NCBI GenBank assembly: GCA_023374045.1
Contig: CM041778.1
Coordinates: forward strand, 98,334,839-98,398,838
Direction: 5' to 3'
Source: Limonium bicolor
Taxonomy: Eukaryota; Streptophyta; Magnoliopsida; Caryophyllales; Plumbaginaceae
Length of the DNA stretch: 64,000 bases
Each line of letters begins with the position of its first letter. The first letter of the stretch is position 1. The notes under the pieces are model-generated. The model searched no databases. It saw only the letters and a program-made list of their open reading frames with translations, and was not told where the DNA came from. Of the stretch, positions 45,283 through 57,129 are shown piece by piece. The position numbers and the translations under genes were made by a program.

Positions 45283-45849
45283 GTCCTTTGGGCTCCAGGC
45301 GAATGTCTTTCTTCTTTTTTTTCCAAAAATCTCATTAAGCGAATCTGCTCATCATGGTGAAAAGCATTTCCAATTTTGAAAAATTTAGAAGGATCGGTGT
45401 TCAGGGGTACCTCTTTTGGCTGTTCTGCCGGTACCACTGCCTTCTCGGAGGTTTCTCCAGGCATCCGCGCTCTGGCCTCTCCTTCTTCATATTCTCGACT
45501 GGAGCCGACCTCTTTGACTACGTCCTCCTCCGGAAAATCCTCGGTAATCCGAACTTCGCACACCCTTGCTACTTTTCTGGCTCCCAGGGATGGACACCAG
45601 CCTTCCGCCCCTTGTCAAGTATTTGAGCTTGAGATAATAGGTGCTACAGACAGCTCCGAAAGCATTGATCCCAGGTCGCCCCAAGTAGACGTTGTACCCA
45701 GACAGATCTCGCATGATATATAAGGTTATTTTTTCTGTTCTCCGATCATCCTTTTGGCCTAATGTCATTGTGACATCGACTCTCCCGCTGGCCTGAGCCG
45801 TGATTCCTCCAATGAACCCTCCGAAAGTAGCAGTAAATGGCTTGACCTT

Positions 45850-46303
45850 TTCATCCGGGATTTCCTTTCCGGAACGCCGCTAAGGAGATCACATTTGCTC
45901 CTGCTCCGCTGTCGACAAGGATGTTTCCTACCATCCTATCATTAATTTGAGCTCGAATGACGAGGGGGTCATTGTGGGGGTAGTAGACTCCCACCTCATC
46001 TTCCTCCGTGAAGTAGATAGGCGGTAAGGGTTCCCTTTTTTGGACTTTCTTCTCCGGCAGTTTCTCATGAACTTCGTGTACGTGCCTTTTCTTTTCTTTT
46101 GCCGTGAATGGCCCCTTTTCTGAGAACAAACCAGTTATGACCCCAAAATCGAAAGATTTGCTATGGTCTAGCTCGGGGTGATCCTCATTCCTCACTGCCC
46201 CCTCCGTTATGCCCGTAACGAGATCGTTTCTGATAGTCGCTGTTATTCTTTTGCTGTTTGGGAGCTTCCTGTCTCTGCTTTTCTTGTTTCCTCTTTTGCT
46301 CAT
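45850..46303 (-). pseudogene. Tat aspartic protease region
   Basis: The active-site motif is ILVDSGAGANVISLAAF near 45900, preceded by DPLVIRAQINDRMVG. It lies between gag and reverse transcriptase. The frame ends just after the motif at a frameshift (45851), and further protease text is at 45768-45487 (LRDLSGYNVYLGRPGINAF), which is the usual downstream region. Confidence 0.88.
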
Positions 46304-47469
46304 CGATTTTGTTCAGTTCTCTTGATAATGTTACACAATTGGTCGTTCTGTGGCTGAAGTGTCCGTGGAATTCACAAAACGCCAATGTGTTCTCACCTGA
46401 GGCAGGCTTCTTCGGGGGCGGAAGATAGCCTTCCCTTACTGCAGCTGCGTACCTTCCTGGAGCGATAGAAATAACTTTTGCTCCATATGTCGTCTTACCC
46501 CCAGTATGGGAAGGCATGACTGGATCCTTCCCGTACGGCCTGTACCTTGCTCCCCAAGGTTTCGAGGCAGATGTCTCCCCATAACTTGCGCCAACAGACG
46601 ACGCTCCTCCCTGTTTCTTCTCGTTAGGCGGCCTGAAGCTATTGGCCAATTCTCTCGCCTTATTTTCCGCAATCTCCGATTTCAAGAAATCGTGCAGCAT
46701 TTCTGCTAACTCTCCGTGAGTTTGCGGTGCCTTGGTAGCAATTTTCCCTGCCAGCCTTGGATTTGCCAATCCATTCCCGAAAGCTTTCACCAGTATCTTC
46801 TCATCCACATCGTCTATTTCAGCCACTTGCTTATGGAAGCGTTCGCTGTATTCTTTCACCGTCTCTCCCCTTCTCTGCCTAACGTCCATCAGTTCGATCG
46901 TATCTTTCTGGATCTTTTTACTTGCTGCAAAGTAAAGTTGGAATTCCTCTGTGAGTTGCTTGAAGCTTGAGATGGATTGAGGTTTCCGAGAGGAGATCCA
47001 ATTTAGAGCTCTTTTAGTAAGTGTTCCCGGAAACAAATTGCAGAGTGCCTGGGAACTGATTCCTTGAGTGTTCATCGCGAAGATGAACTTCTTGATATGT
47101 TGAGCGGGGTCTCCGGTTCCGTCGTACTTCTCTATTGCCGGAGCGACAAAGAACGGTGGAAGCTTTGCCTTCCGAATACTTTCGGTGAAGGGATACAGCG
47201 ACATGTCGACGAGGTCTTCCTCTGCATCTTTCGGTGGTGACTTCTCTTTTCCGGCTTTCTTCACTCTTTGATCCGCTTTTTGCTTTCAAATTCTCGATTA
47301 CGCTTGCCATCTCGCCGATCTTCTTCTGGTGCTCCAGATCTCTATCCGCCAGTTCCTGTTGGAATCGTTCATTGTTCTCAGCCATCTTCTCATTAACTTC
47401 TTGCGCAAAACTCCTCATCAGATCGGTGAGGTCTTCCTTTGAGAACGAACTTTCCCCGGTTGCAGCCAT
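46190..47469 (-). pseudogene. Tat gag
   Basis: It starts at ATG 47469 (MAATGESSFSKEDLTDLM), chosen because the upstream codons translate the primer-binding region; an ATG in another frame at 47499 (MAPRSSKGKG) may be the original start. A coiled-coil-like stretch comes first, then after a frameshift near 47265 the retrotransposon gag domain with KYDGTGDPAQHIKKFIFAM, ALNWISSRKPQSI and GETVKEYSERFHKQV. A zinc-knuckle-like motif CEFHGHFSHRTTNC (C-x2-H-x4-H-x4-C) is near 46360. Confidence 0.92.
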
Positions 47470-47568
47470 CTTCCCCTTTCCCCTTGCTTGATCGTGGTGC
47501 CATGGTCGAACAAAAGACAAGAAACGTGACTCTTGTGGATCGGATCGTGGTTGTCTTTCGACGTTCTT

Positions 47569-47586
47569 TTCCCACAGACGGCGCCA
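47569..47586 (-). other. primer binding site of Tat element
   Basis: On the minus strand TGGCGCCGTCTGTGGGAA begins two bases after the 5' LTR. The sequence is common in plant Tat-type elements; I do not assign the tRNA. Confidence 0.85.
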
Positions 47587-47588
47587 AA

Positions 47589-48011
47589 TGAGATGGATGA
47601 AACTCGCACTCGAAACTAAGATTGCCAAGAGAGCTCCAAGTATTGTATATATGAAAGCGTGATCAATTACATGACTTATGACCCTTATTTATAGGCTCCC
47701 TACAGTATATAACCGCTTCTATGGGCCTACATTATTCTAGAATATTCCAAACATACAAGGTTTTCGTACAACTTTACCCCCCTTTTATACCAATAATTAC
47801 TCTCAGTCTCTCGGAGAGGGTCTTGCCCTGCCTCGGAGGCGATTGCTCCTCCGCAGTCTGCCCGTGGAATGGCTTTCTGGTCGCAAGGGCCCGTTTGTTG
47901 GAGTCGGAAGAGGATTTGGTCGGAGGGAGTCCCATCTTGTTGTCTCCGCAGGTAGCACGTATTCTCCGCTAGCCCTTTGGTTACTCTGTGTGGTGGAACC
48001 CCACTTCCGCA
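47589..48011 (-). repeat. 5' LTR of Tat element
   Basis: A 423-bp copy matching 37384-37809. On the minus strand it starts TGCGGAAGTGGGG and ends TCCATCTCA. A TATATAC/TATATA region near 47645-47710 may be promoter sequence. Confidence 0.95.
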
Positions 48012-48246
48012 TGCACCATCTGCCACATGATTGGATTTGTCCGCCATTTCTTGCTATTCAATCCTTACTACTAGAGCTGTGGGACTTTTACCATCAATCC
48101 CAAGTAAGAAGCAAATGAGGCTGACCACTAGAATGTAAGAGATACTTGTCCCGGACCAATCAATGGGAGAATCCTTCTTCACCTCTCAAAACACGGGTCG
48201 GTCCGTCCCTTCCAGGGGTTTTACGAAGAGATGCAGCTGGTGGTCT
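48012..48246 (-). mobile_element. CACTA-2, middle piece between two Gypsy insertions
   Basis: It aligns with CACTA-1 from about 15238 to 15505, for example TTTTACCATCAATCCCAAGT and CACGGGTCGGTCC. It begins with the second TGCAC of the Tat target duplication and ends where the chromovirus LTR starts. It would encode the acidic N-terminal part of the accessory gene on the minus strand but has indels. Confidence 0.92.
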
Positions 48247-51200
48247 TCTCACACCCCAACCAGAAAATCCCTAAAAATGCAGAAATAAAGTCCCAAAACA
48301 CACGGCGGGAAATTTTACAAACGGTTGGTGCTACAACGCACCAGTCACCCACGGACTAGCAAGACTAAAATCCCAAATACAAATCCAAATGTTACGGTTG
48401 AGTCCTGAATACACACCGCTTATTTAAAACTCCAAAGCTACAAACAACAATAGATAAACTAAACAAACTAAAGTAGTCCCCATCTCCTGATCTCTACCCC
48501 GACACTCGGTCGGGTAAATCACCTCCTTCTTCAGGTACCTGAAAAACATAGCCACCGAAATGGCTCAGCAAATAATGCTGGTATGAACCTTGCAGCCCAT
48601 AAGTTAGCGGGCCAACACAACTACTTGGTCGTATACATGCGGTTCCTTCTTATCAAACAAATAGAACCACGCATCAAATATACATACAAGTAGTCATAAA
48701 GGACAATAATATCCAATAAGAAACATGACTTCCATAGGTCAAGTTTGTAATTTCTTTTAAAGCGGGTATAATAAACCCTTCAAACGAGGTAAGACTCTCG
48801 CGCTATTGGTCGGGTAATAAATCCCGCAGGAGAGAACGTAGTCAACTCCCGAGCTTAATAGAGTGGGTATCGTACCCTCGAGAGAATGTAATCCTTCTCC
48901 AACTTAAAATGTTCTAGTATTATCCGGTGAGTGGACAGAGTCTACACCCAAAACCACCGTCATGACGTATACTGTATTGATGACGAACTGAGACAGGTAC
49001 AACTCCATATGCATGCATGACCAGAACATCTGGGCTCCTCGCTTCCCGTAGTAGAACATGATCAGAGTCTCATAAGGACGTAGTCTATAAGGAAGGTAGT
49101 GAGAAAACTTGTGTGCAAGTTCTCGTACGTGTATACGTAGGTATAGTTAGAATGGTTCAACAACCATTATTAAACAATCACAAACGATACACAAAATAAA
49201 AGCAATATATTTCATGCAATATCTGGGTCGTTTATTTCACACAACAGATAGCACACAAGCCGGTGTACTCCGTTAGCAAATAGGTTGCAAGAATCCATAC
49301 CGTTCACCGTAGTTGTACTGGACAAATTCCCAGACCACATCAGATAAAGTATAGTCCTATATTGAATTAACTGAGGTGTTATTGCAGGTTAACCTCGTAT
49401 AAAATTCTTACGTACCATAAAGTGATACCTGGTCTTGTTATTTCATGTGAAATTTGTAGCTTTGTTTATGGTAATTCTTTTCCCATTTCCAAGACCATTC
49501 ATACTTCCATTATTTATTTAATTCAATTATTTATTAATTTATTGTTATTTTTTGATCTATTATTTCTAGTATCTATATATATATAATATACATATATTTT
49601 TGTTTTGATGTTTATATCACAATAATGATTGCCCAAATAATATTATAATCCCAAATTATTATTAACCTTTATCGACCAAGCTTTTTTAATTCTCCACATA
49701 ACTTTTATTTATTATTCATATACCTCAAATATACTTAGTGTTTACAAATTAATTCCTTTTACTATTTAACCCATAGTTTAATTTCCATAATCCCTTTAAT
49801 CATAATTCTTTTTCTAACTCCTCCAAATATCCCATAGGACCTATAATTATTTAAATTCAAATACTTGCCCCTAAATTCTCGGTTATTTACAAAATTATTC
49901 CATTAGTTCCTAAACTTAACATTTCACCACTAATTACATTTTACCATATAGTTTTAAGTCCTTAAATTATAATTCCACCTATATTATTTCATTAATCACT
50001 AAATGGTCACAAACACTTTCGAAAATGATTATTTGGCCACACCAAATTTCGGCCCTTCTCCTTACTTTACTTTAATTACATTTTAACCCCAAAAACTTTA
50101 TAATAGTTATATATTACTTATAATTTATAGTTTTAATATCTAATTTACTTAAATTTCAAATGGCACATATATTTCATTAATTATGTTCCCGCCCAATTTA
50201 AATTCTAGATTTGCATATAAACTTGTATAAATTACAATTTCACCCCAAAACTTTTATAAACTAATATTTATGTCATAAATCATTTTACCAAAGTTTTCGT
50301 CAACACTTTGACCAAAGCTTAATTTCATACTTAATACATTATTGTACCCATAAGTTTATATATTATTCGGCTTTACACCAAATTTTCCAAATTTACAAAT
50401 AGCCCCAAACTTTATTAATTGTTACTTTAACTTCTAAAACACTTATTTAATTTACCCAAAATTCATAATATTAATTCCTACCTTATATTATGTCATTATT
50501 ATGCCCATGACACATGTTGTTCTCGGCTATCACCAAAAAAATTCCCATAACTTTCTAAAATTACATTTTTACCACATAACTTATTAAACTAGTCATTTAA
50601 ACACTAGTATTTATTTTTAACTTACCCAAAACTCTTAATATAAGTTTATACTTATATAGCTCACTAAAAACCCATATTACTCCATAAGTATTCGGCAAAT
50701 AATATATTTACCATATAGTTTCTAAAACTTGATTTATAACTTATAATAATTATACATAAATACATATGAGTCACATAACTCATCCAAAAATTATTGTAAT
50801 GTCTTAGACATATTATTAGCTTAAAATAAGACAATTTCCTCTAGAACTTTCGGCCATAAAATGAACTTATCATATATGTGTTTTTGTGACATAAAAAATA
50901 CCTTAAGTATTAACCTTAGTTTATAAACCATAATTGTTATTGTTGGAAATTAACCTCAATACTCTCGGCCTTATTAATTTAGGAGTGTTTACATAATTTT
51001 TCCACATTTTTAGGAGCTTAAAACAAAGCTTAAAACATCAAGATCTAGCTTAGAAATCTTACTCTTTCAAAGATGATTTCTCCTCCTAGCAATACCTTGT
51101 TCCCAAGTGTCTTCACGGTGGAAGAAGCTTAGAAGCTTCAAATTTTTAAACTTGAACAAGGGTTTAAAATACATTTAGGAGTTAGATATTGACATAGATC

Positions 51201-53443
51201 TTAAGTAAGATTTAGAAGTTAATCTTAAGGTATTACCTTGGAATTTTACCTTGTATTTTCGGCACTACCAAGGGTGATTGTAGAACCAATTTGCTTCATG
51301 AAATGAATGAAGAGAATGGCTTAGAAGTCTAGGAATTTTCGGACACATAGAAGAAGTAATGGACTAGGTTTCTCTTGACATTTTTCTCACCTTAACTTGA
51401 TCTTGGTTGCTCCTTGAATTGTTGTAGATTTAATTAGGCTTCCTTGGAGATTAATTGATGCCTAGAATGATTGATGAATAAATCTATGAATTTAAACACA
51501 AATGGAGATATAAGTTAGAACTCCATTAATTGACTTAGGAAGTTCAAAGAAGGAAAATGAGAGAAGGGAGAAGATGACTTACCAACCGGCCAAGTGAGGC
51601 ATGAAATGAAATGCCATGCTAGCCGATTGATAGTAGTAGGAAATGAGAATAATTGTTTTGTCAATTTTCTTAATGTTTGCTTTAGTTAATTAATTTATAA
51701 TGTTAGCACTAATCTCCCTCCTTTACATAATGGAATCGGCACACAATAATAGGATTGGTTAGCTAGTGTAATGGGATTAATTATTTATGTCATAGATTAT
51801 AGGTTGAGCTCCAATAATACACCCCTTTTGGCTAATGGTTTCGGCAATCAATGAGCTTGGTGGAGCTTTGATTCAATTATGGAGAACACTTAACAATTGT
51901 TTTTATACTTCTCTTAGGAATAATGGACTAATCATTCAAGCCATTGGTGACCTTTTAGCTCTTTGTTCTCGGTTAACAAGGCTAAGAATTAGCTAATTAA
52001 TTCTTCTTGTAATAGACATAAGATCATGGGGTATTAGGTAGACATTACTCTTTGATTTTTGGCTCAAAAAAGTCTTCCAAGTAGCTCCTATTTTGGCAAT
52101 GGTGGAGGCATATTCTCTTGCCTTTTTTTATTTAATTGCCACATGCATATTCTTAATGTATAGATCTATTTTTACTTGTTAATTCCTACTTTAGTAAAGC
52201 TAGACTAATCTTGTTTTGTTGTAGAATTTTTTCGGTAATGATAGGCTCTACCATGGGTGTTAATCTTCTATTTTGTTGTATAATGGTGGGAAGGGACTCA
52301 TAAAGCTTACATGCTAATTAAGGAATTTAAACCATGTCTTATATGTTGTATGTAACCGATTTCTATTGTAAAAAGGCTACAGATTTTCTTTGTTACTTTT
52401 TAGCACAATGCACCACGTTAGTATAGGATGATTGCTATAGATTTGTTTGATTAATGGTTAGTGGACATGTACTACCGATAATGATAGGTTTCTACAGATT
52501 TTGCTTCATTAAAGTCTAGAGCATTACCGTCAATTGGATGGTAATTAGTTACGATTTTTAGTTGCTAATCATGGTTACATAACTACCGTTAATTATATGA
52601 GTTTGCTACAGATTTTTTGCTTAATTCATTGCTAGTATAATACGTTAATTTGCATATGATAGCTATAGGTTTTTGATTGATTATAAACTAATATCTCACC
52701 GTTAATTATGTGGTGATTTGTTACAGTTTTTTTGTTTGGTTAACTACAAGTATATTACCGGTAATTATATATGTATATCAATAGGTTTAATTTGTCATAA
52801 TAATATATACCCTTATATAAGGGAGGTACATTAGGTAGTTAATTGTTTTACTAAGTAGTAGTGTGTAAAATAAGTCCTAAAGTTTATATACAAAACCGGT
52901 CAATTTAGGATAGATTTTATAACTTGTAAAGCCTTGTAATATTGTAATGTTATAACATTCTTTATGTACTATGATTTATATTTTGTGTTAAGATTATGTA
53001 ATATAAATGTTACCTTGTTTAAAGGTGTATTTATATTTTTTTAGCATTTATAAATGCCTAAGTGTAAGTAAAATATTTTTCGTTGTCCGTTAGTATTTTT
53101 AACGTTTTTGTATCGAACGCTGAGTTGTATAACGTTCGTGTGATCTTTCCTTGTTGTCGCTCGCTGTATCGAGTTTGTTATGCAATGAGTTTAATCCTCG
53201 TGTTAATCGTACATAAACGTTTTGCGCGAATATGTTAAGGCGTCAATAAAATTACGCATGTTAGTGTTTATGGTAAAACGACTATTTTACGTTTGCGTGC
53301 ATGAGTTTGCATGCACATGCGTAATATTATTTACGTAAACGTTTGCATGCATAAATTAGCATGCGTACCTAAAATGGTTATTCCTAGATCAATTCTTCAT
53401 TATTTAACACTTTTAAGGTATTAATTAGATTTGGGGTATTTCA
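48247..53443 (-). repeat. 3' LTR of chromovirus, 5197 bp
   Basis: It aligns base by base with 59740-64000 over 4.25 kb. The outermost bases (TCTC, where the other copy has TGTA) are mutated. It is very AT-rich in its central 3 kb and contains diverged 60-bp repeats at 52400-52800. No protein of note is encoded; the long stretch is non-coding. Confidence 0.93.
52400..52800. repeat. diverged tandem repeats of about 60 bp inside the LTR
   Basis: Six or seven units built on ACTACCGTTAATTATATG, then a TTTGCTACAGATTTTTTG block and a TAGTATA block. The other LTR copy shows the first units before the window ends. They are strongly diverged, so the array is old. Confidence 0.7.
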
Positions 53444-53456
53444 ATCTACCCCCCTT
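53444..53456 (-). other. polypurine tract of chromovirus
   Basis: On the minus strand AAGGGGGGTAGAT directly precedes the 3' LTR start TGAAATACC. Confidence 0.88.
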
Positions 53457-53837
53457 AAAAGGACTTCGCCCGAAGTCTCATTTCTAAATTCAGATGGTTG
53501 TGGGGAATCAAGTTACTCTAAGCATTCACAACACAATTCTATTTTAGGGATCAAGTCGCAAGTTCCACTACTTTTAAGTTCGTAGTATATATTCAACATA
53601 ATATATAGTGTAATAATCATCACCAATAATAACTTCAATGTGGTGTAAAACAACACACATAATCCATTCATAGTAGTGTAACGTAGTACACATCAACCAA
53701 TAACATACATACAATCATTGAGTCACACAAGTACACAACAGATCAAAGTGCAACGAAAGTGCACGTTATGCTAAAACGAAATAGGCTCTACCCTCTTTAA
53801 AAGAGGGTACGCCCACGTACCCTAGACTAGGATATCT

Positions 53838-55180
53838 AGTCGGTAAATAATGAAGGAAACTTCACTCTCATCTCGTCCTCCAATTCCCATGTGGCCTCCT
53901 CAACTCATGGTTCGACCAGAGAACCTGGACAAGTCTACACCGACTTGGTGTCGAGTGTCCCGGGTCTTCGTGTCTAGGATTCTCTGAGGAGTCTCCACAT
54001 ACCTCATAAGTCGGTTCTAAAGATAGCCTCTCGGCTGTAAGACATGAGAAGGATGTGGTATATTTTCTTGAGTGAGAAACATGGAATACGTCATGTACCT
54101 TTCCTAATTCCACTGGCAAATCAAGCCTATATGCAACAGGGCCCACCCGCTCCGTTATAGCGTAGGGTCCTACAAACTTAGGGCTCAACTTGCCCTTTTG
54201 TCCGAATCTAAATACTCCCTTCATTGGAGATACTGCAGAAATACCTGGTCGCCAACTGCGAACTCAAGGTCTCGTCGTCTCTCATCAGCGTATGACTTCT
54301 GCCTGTCCTGAGCAGCTTTCATATTCTGTCTAATTTGTTGAACTTCCGCTTGTACTTGCTCCAAGTACTCGGGTCCAGTCCTTGATGACACTCTCGCTAG
54401 ACTCATCCCAGCATAGTGGTGTACGACAAGGCTGCCGTATAGTGCTTGGAAGGGCGACATCTTAATCGAAGCGTGATAGCTGTTGTTGTATGCAAATTCG
54501 ATTAAGTACAACTTGTCTATCCAACTGCCTGAAAGTCCAAAGCACATGCTCTCAACATGTCTCCAAGGTTTGTATTGTCCTCTCTGATTGGCCATCCGTC
54601 TGAGGGTGGAAGGCCGTACTGAGTTTCAATTCTGTGCCAAGCGCTTCTCTTGTAGTTCTCCAGTATCTGGAAGGAATCTGGTATCCCGATCCGAAACAAT
54701 TGTCTTTGGGACACCATGGTGCCTCATGATCTCTTTGTCAAATAATTTGCCAATTTAGACACTTTCCCAGTATCTTTCATTGGTATGAATCTGGCCACCT
54801 TGGTCAATCGATCAACAACTACCCATATCATATTTAGCCCCCCTTAGTAGGTGGTAGCCCGACGACGAAATCCATGGAGATATCATATATTTCCATTCTG
54901 GGATTGGCATAGGCTGGACCATGCCCCCAGGTCGTCTGTGCTCGAACTTCACCTTCTGACAGGTGAGGCATCTCAATACGTATTCGGTCATGTCTTTCTT
55001 CATTCCACTCCACCAAAAGTGTCGCTTTAGGTCCTTGTACATCTTCAAGGCTCCTGGGTGGACCGATGTGGTAGAAGAATGTGACTCTCGAGTATGTGGT
55101 CCTTCAGTTCTGTGTTGTCCCTTTGGATGCATAAGCGCCCTTGAGTCTAATCAGCCCATCATCATGTAAATGATATTCAT
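53838..55180 (-). pseudogene. chromovirus integrase with chromodomain
   Basis: The zinc-binding part is SHSSTTSVHPGALKMYKDL and RCLTCQKVKFEHRRPGG (55090-54890). The core is partly frameshifted: GMVQPMPIPEWKY precedes it, and KLYLIEFAYNNSYHASI and MSPFQALYG come after it. The C-terminal part reads RFGQKGKLSPKFVGPYAI and then PVELGKVHDVFHVS. The chromodomain end is read in several frames: VLWSNHE and EEATWELEDEM, stopping at about 53847. In this lineage the chromodomain guides integration to particular chromatin. Multiple frameshifts are present. Confidence 0.9.
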
Positions 55181-55199
55181 ACTTTCCTCTCTCTATCGT

Positions 55200-55745
55200 A
55201 CCGTCTATCAACTTTGACTGATCTCTGTCATACGTTGATCGCTCTTCTATGCGCTACGTATTTCGTCTATAAGACTGGTATTGGCGATTATAGCGTGCAA
55301 TAAATGTGTCTTCGGCTTAATGTGTCTGCCACAACATTAGCCTTACCCTCTTTGTACTGAAGGTCAATATCGTAGTCCTTGAGGAATTCAACCATCTCCT
55401 CTGACGCATGTTTAATTCCTTCTGTGTGAACAAGTATTTTAAACTCTTATGGTCTGAATATACAGTCAGCTGAACACCGTACAAATAATGGCACAGATTT
55501 TAAAGCGAACACAATAGCTCTCAACTCCAAATCATGCATGGGATAATTCTCTTCATGCTTCTTCAACTACGGGAGGGCGTAGGCGACTACTTTCCTGTGC
55601 TGCATGAGTAACAAACCTAAACCTTGCCTGATGCGTCACAGTAGACCTCGTAGCCCTCTGTGCCGTCTGAATAGTCAGGATGGGTGCTGAGGCCAGTGCA
55701 TCTTTCAATTTTGGAACGATGTTTCACCTTCGTCGTCCATACAAT
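55200..55745 (-). pseudogene. chromovirus RNase H region
   Basis: Between the reverse transcriptase and integrase, in several frames, with YEVYCDASG-like text near 55640 (the first acidic residue) and [21 protein letters not shown] text near 55375-55330. It is decayed, with many stops. Confidence 0.7.
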
Positions 55746-55769
55746 TGGCGTGTCCTTCTTGTCAAACTA

Positions 55770-56720
55770 GTCATCGGTTTGCTATCCTGGAGAAATCTCT
55801 GACAAACCTTCTGTAATAACCTGCTAAACCGAGGAAACTTCGAATATCAATAATTGACTTCGGCCTAGGCCAAGTGCGAACTTCCTCGACCTTCGCTGGA
55901 TCTACAGAGATACCAGCATCCGAGATGACATGTCCGAGGAAGGATACTTTATCAAGCCAGAACTCACATTTGGAGAACTTAGCAAACAACTGATTTTTCC
56001 TCAGAATCTCGAGAACTTGTCGAAGGTGATCCTCATTTTCTTCTTTTGTTTTGGAGTAAATTAATATGTCGTCGATGAAAACAACTACTCCAATTGTTCC
56101 CTAAACAGTCGGTTCATCAAGTCCATGAATACTGCTGGTGCGTTAGTTAAACCGAAAGGCATCACTGTAACTCGTAGTGGCCATATCTTGTCGGAACGCT
56201 GTCTTATCTCTATCCCACTCTTTGATCGGTATCTGATGGTACCCTGATCTTAAGTCAATCTTAGAGATACCGATGCCCCCTTCAACTGATCGAATAGGTC
56301 GTCGATGCGTGGTAGTGGGTACTTGTTTTTTTATTGATACAACATTCAGTCCCTGTAATCGATGCATAAGCGTAGGATACCATCCTTCTTCTTCACGAAG
56401 AGGACGGTGCGCCCCAAGGCGATGCACTCGTTCGTATGTAACCTTTGTCAAGTAGATCTTTCAACTGCTCCTTCAACTCAACCATTTCCGTCGATGCCAT
56501 ACGGTACGACGCCTTTGCTATCGGACATGTACTGGTAGTAGATCAATGGTGAACTCTACCTCTTTGGCTGGTGGCAGTCCTGGAAGTTCTTTCGGAAAGA
56601 CATCTGGGAATTCTGACACACACTGGTATGTCCTCACTGAACCGGGTTCACGTTCCAAGTCTTGAACATAGCATAAGTATACTTCCCGTTGCTTCTTCGC
56701 CTCTCTATACATAGACATTG
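55770..56720 (-). pseudogene. chromovirus reverse transcriptase
   Basis: The region starts with FPDVFPKELPGLPPAKEVE (56640-56560). [18 protein letters not shown] is at 56275-56215. The catalytic box is [14 protein letters not shown] near 56070, with FIDD as usual in Gypsy elements. [19 protein letters not shown] and [12 protein letters not shown] close the domain. A deletion has removed part of the palm near 56100-56145. It is frameshifted several times. Confidence 0.92.
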
Positions 56721-56999
56721 CTGATATTACTTTATTGAAGGTGCTCTAGGGTTCTGACGGTATGACACTGTCACTAACGGGCTCTTAAGTAACAGTCGCT
56801 GATCTGCACAAAGTATGCGGCCTCTGTGCCGCCCCAACCAGTCCATCCCTACAATAACGTCAAAGCCCAAGCCTCTAAACTCAATTAAATCATAGGAAAG
56901 TCCTCATCTTTGATCCGGATTGTGGCCCCTTTATAACAGCGGGTACACCTAGTTTTCTCCATAGACGGGGAGTGTTACCATGAAGTCTGGCAACTCTAC

Positions 57000-57080
57000 T
57001 ACTCTAGCCCCAATTTTTCCGCAAGCGTAGGCGAAATAAAGGTATGTGAGGCTCCAGAGTCAAACAATACTGATGCAAAC
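57000..57080 (-). pseudogene. chromovirus aspartic protease active site
   Basis: The frame reads VLFDSGASHTFISPTLAEKL, the typical chromovirus protease signature. The surrounding protease is spread over shifted frames from about 57130 to 56800. Confidence 0.88.
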
Positions 57081-57129
57081 TACTCCGTTAACTGGAAAAG
57101 TACCGGTGATCATTGTGCCACCTTGCTAG

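Larger units (their letters stand above)
37384..48011 (-). mobile_element. Ty3/Gypsy retrotransposon of the Tat/Ogre type
   Basis: A 10.6-kb element on the minus strand with LTRs at 37384-37809 (3') and 47589-48011 (5'). A perfect target duplication TGCAC (37379-37383 and 48012-48016) flanks it. The priming site is TGGCGCCGTCTGTGGG. Order on the minus strand is gag, protease, reverse transcriptase, RNase H, a second archaeal-type RNase H, then integrase. The dual RNase H is the Tat hallmark. Between integrase and 3' LTR lies a 4-kb region with an antisense gene and structured repeats. The LTRs are about 97 percent identical, so it is among the younger insertions. It sits in CACTA-2. Confidence 0.96.
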
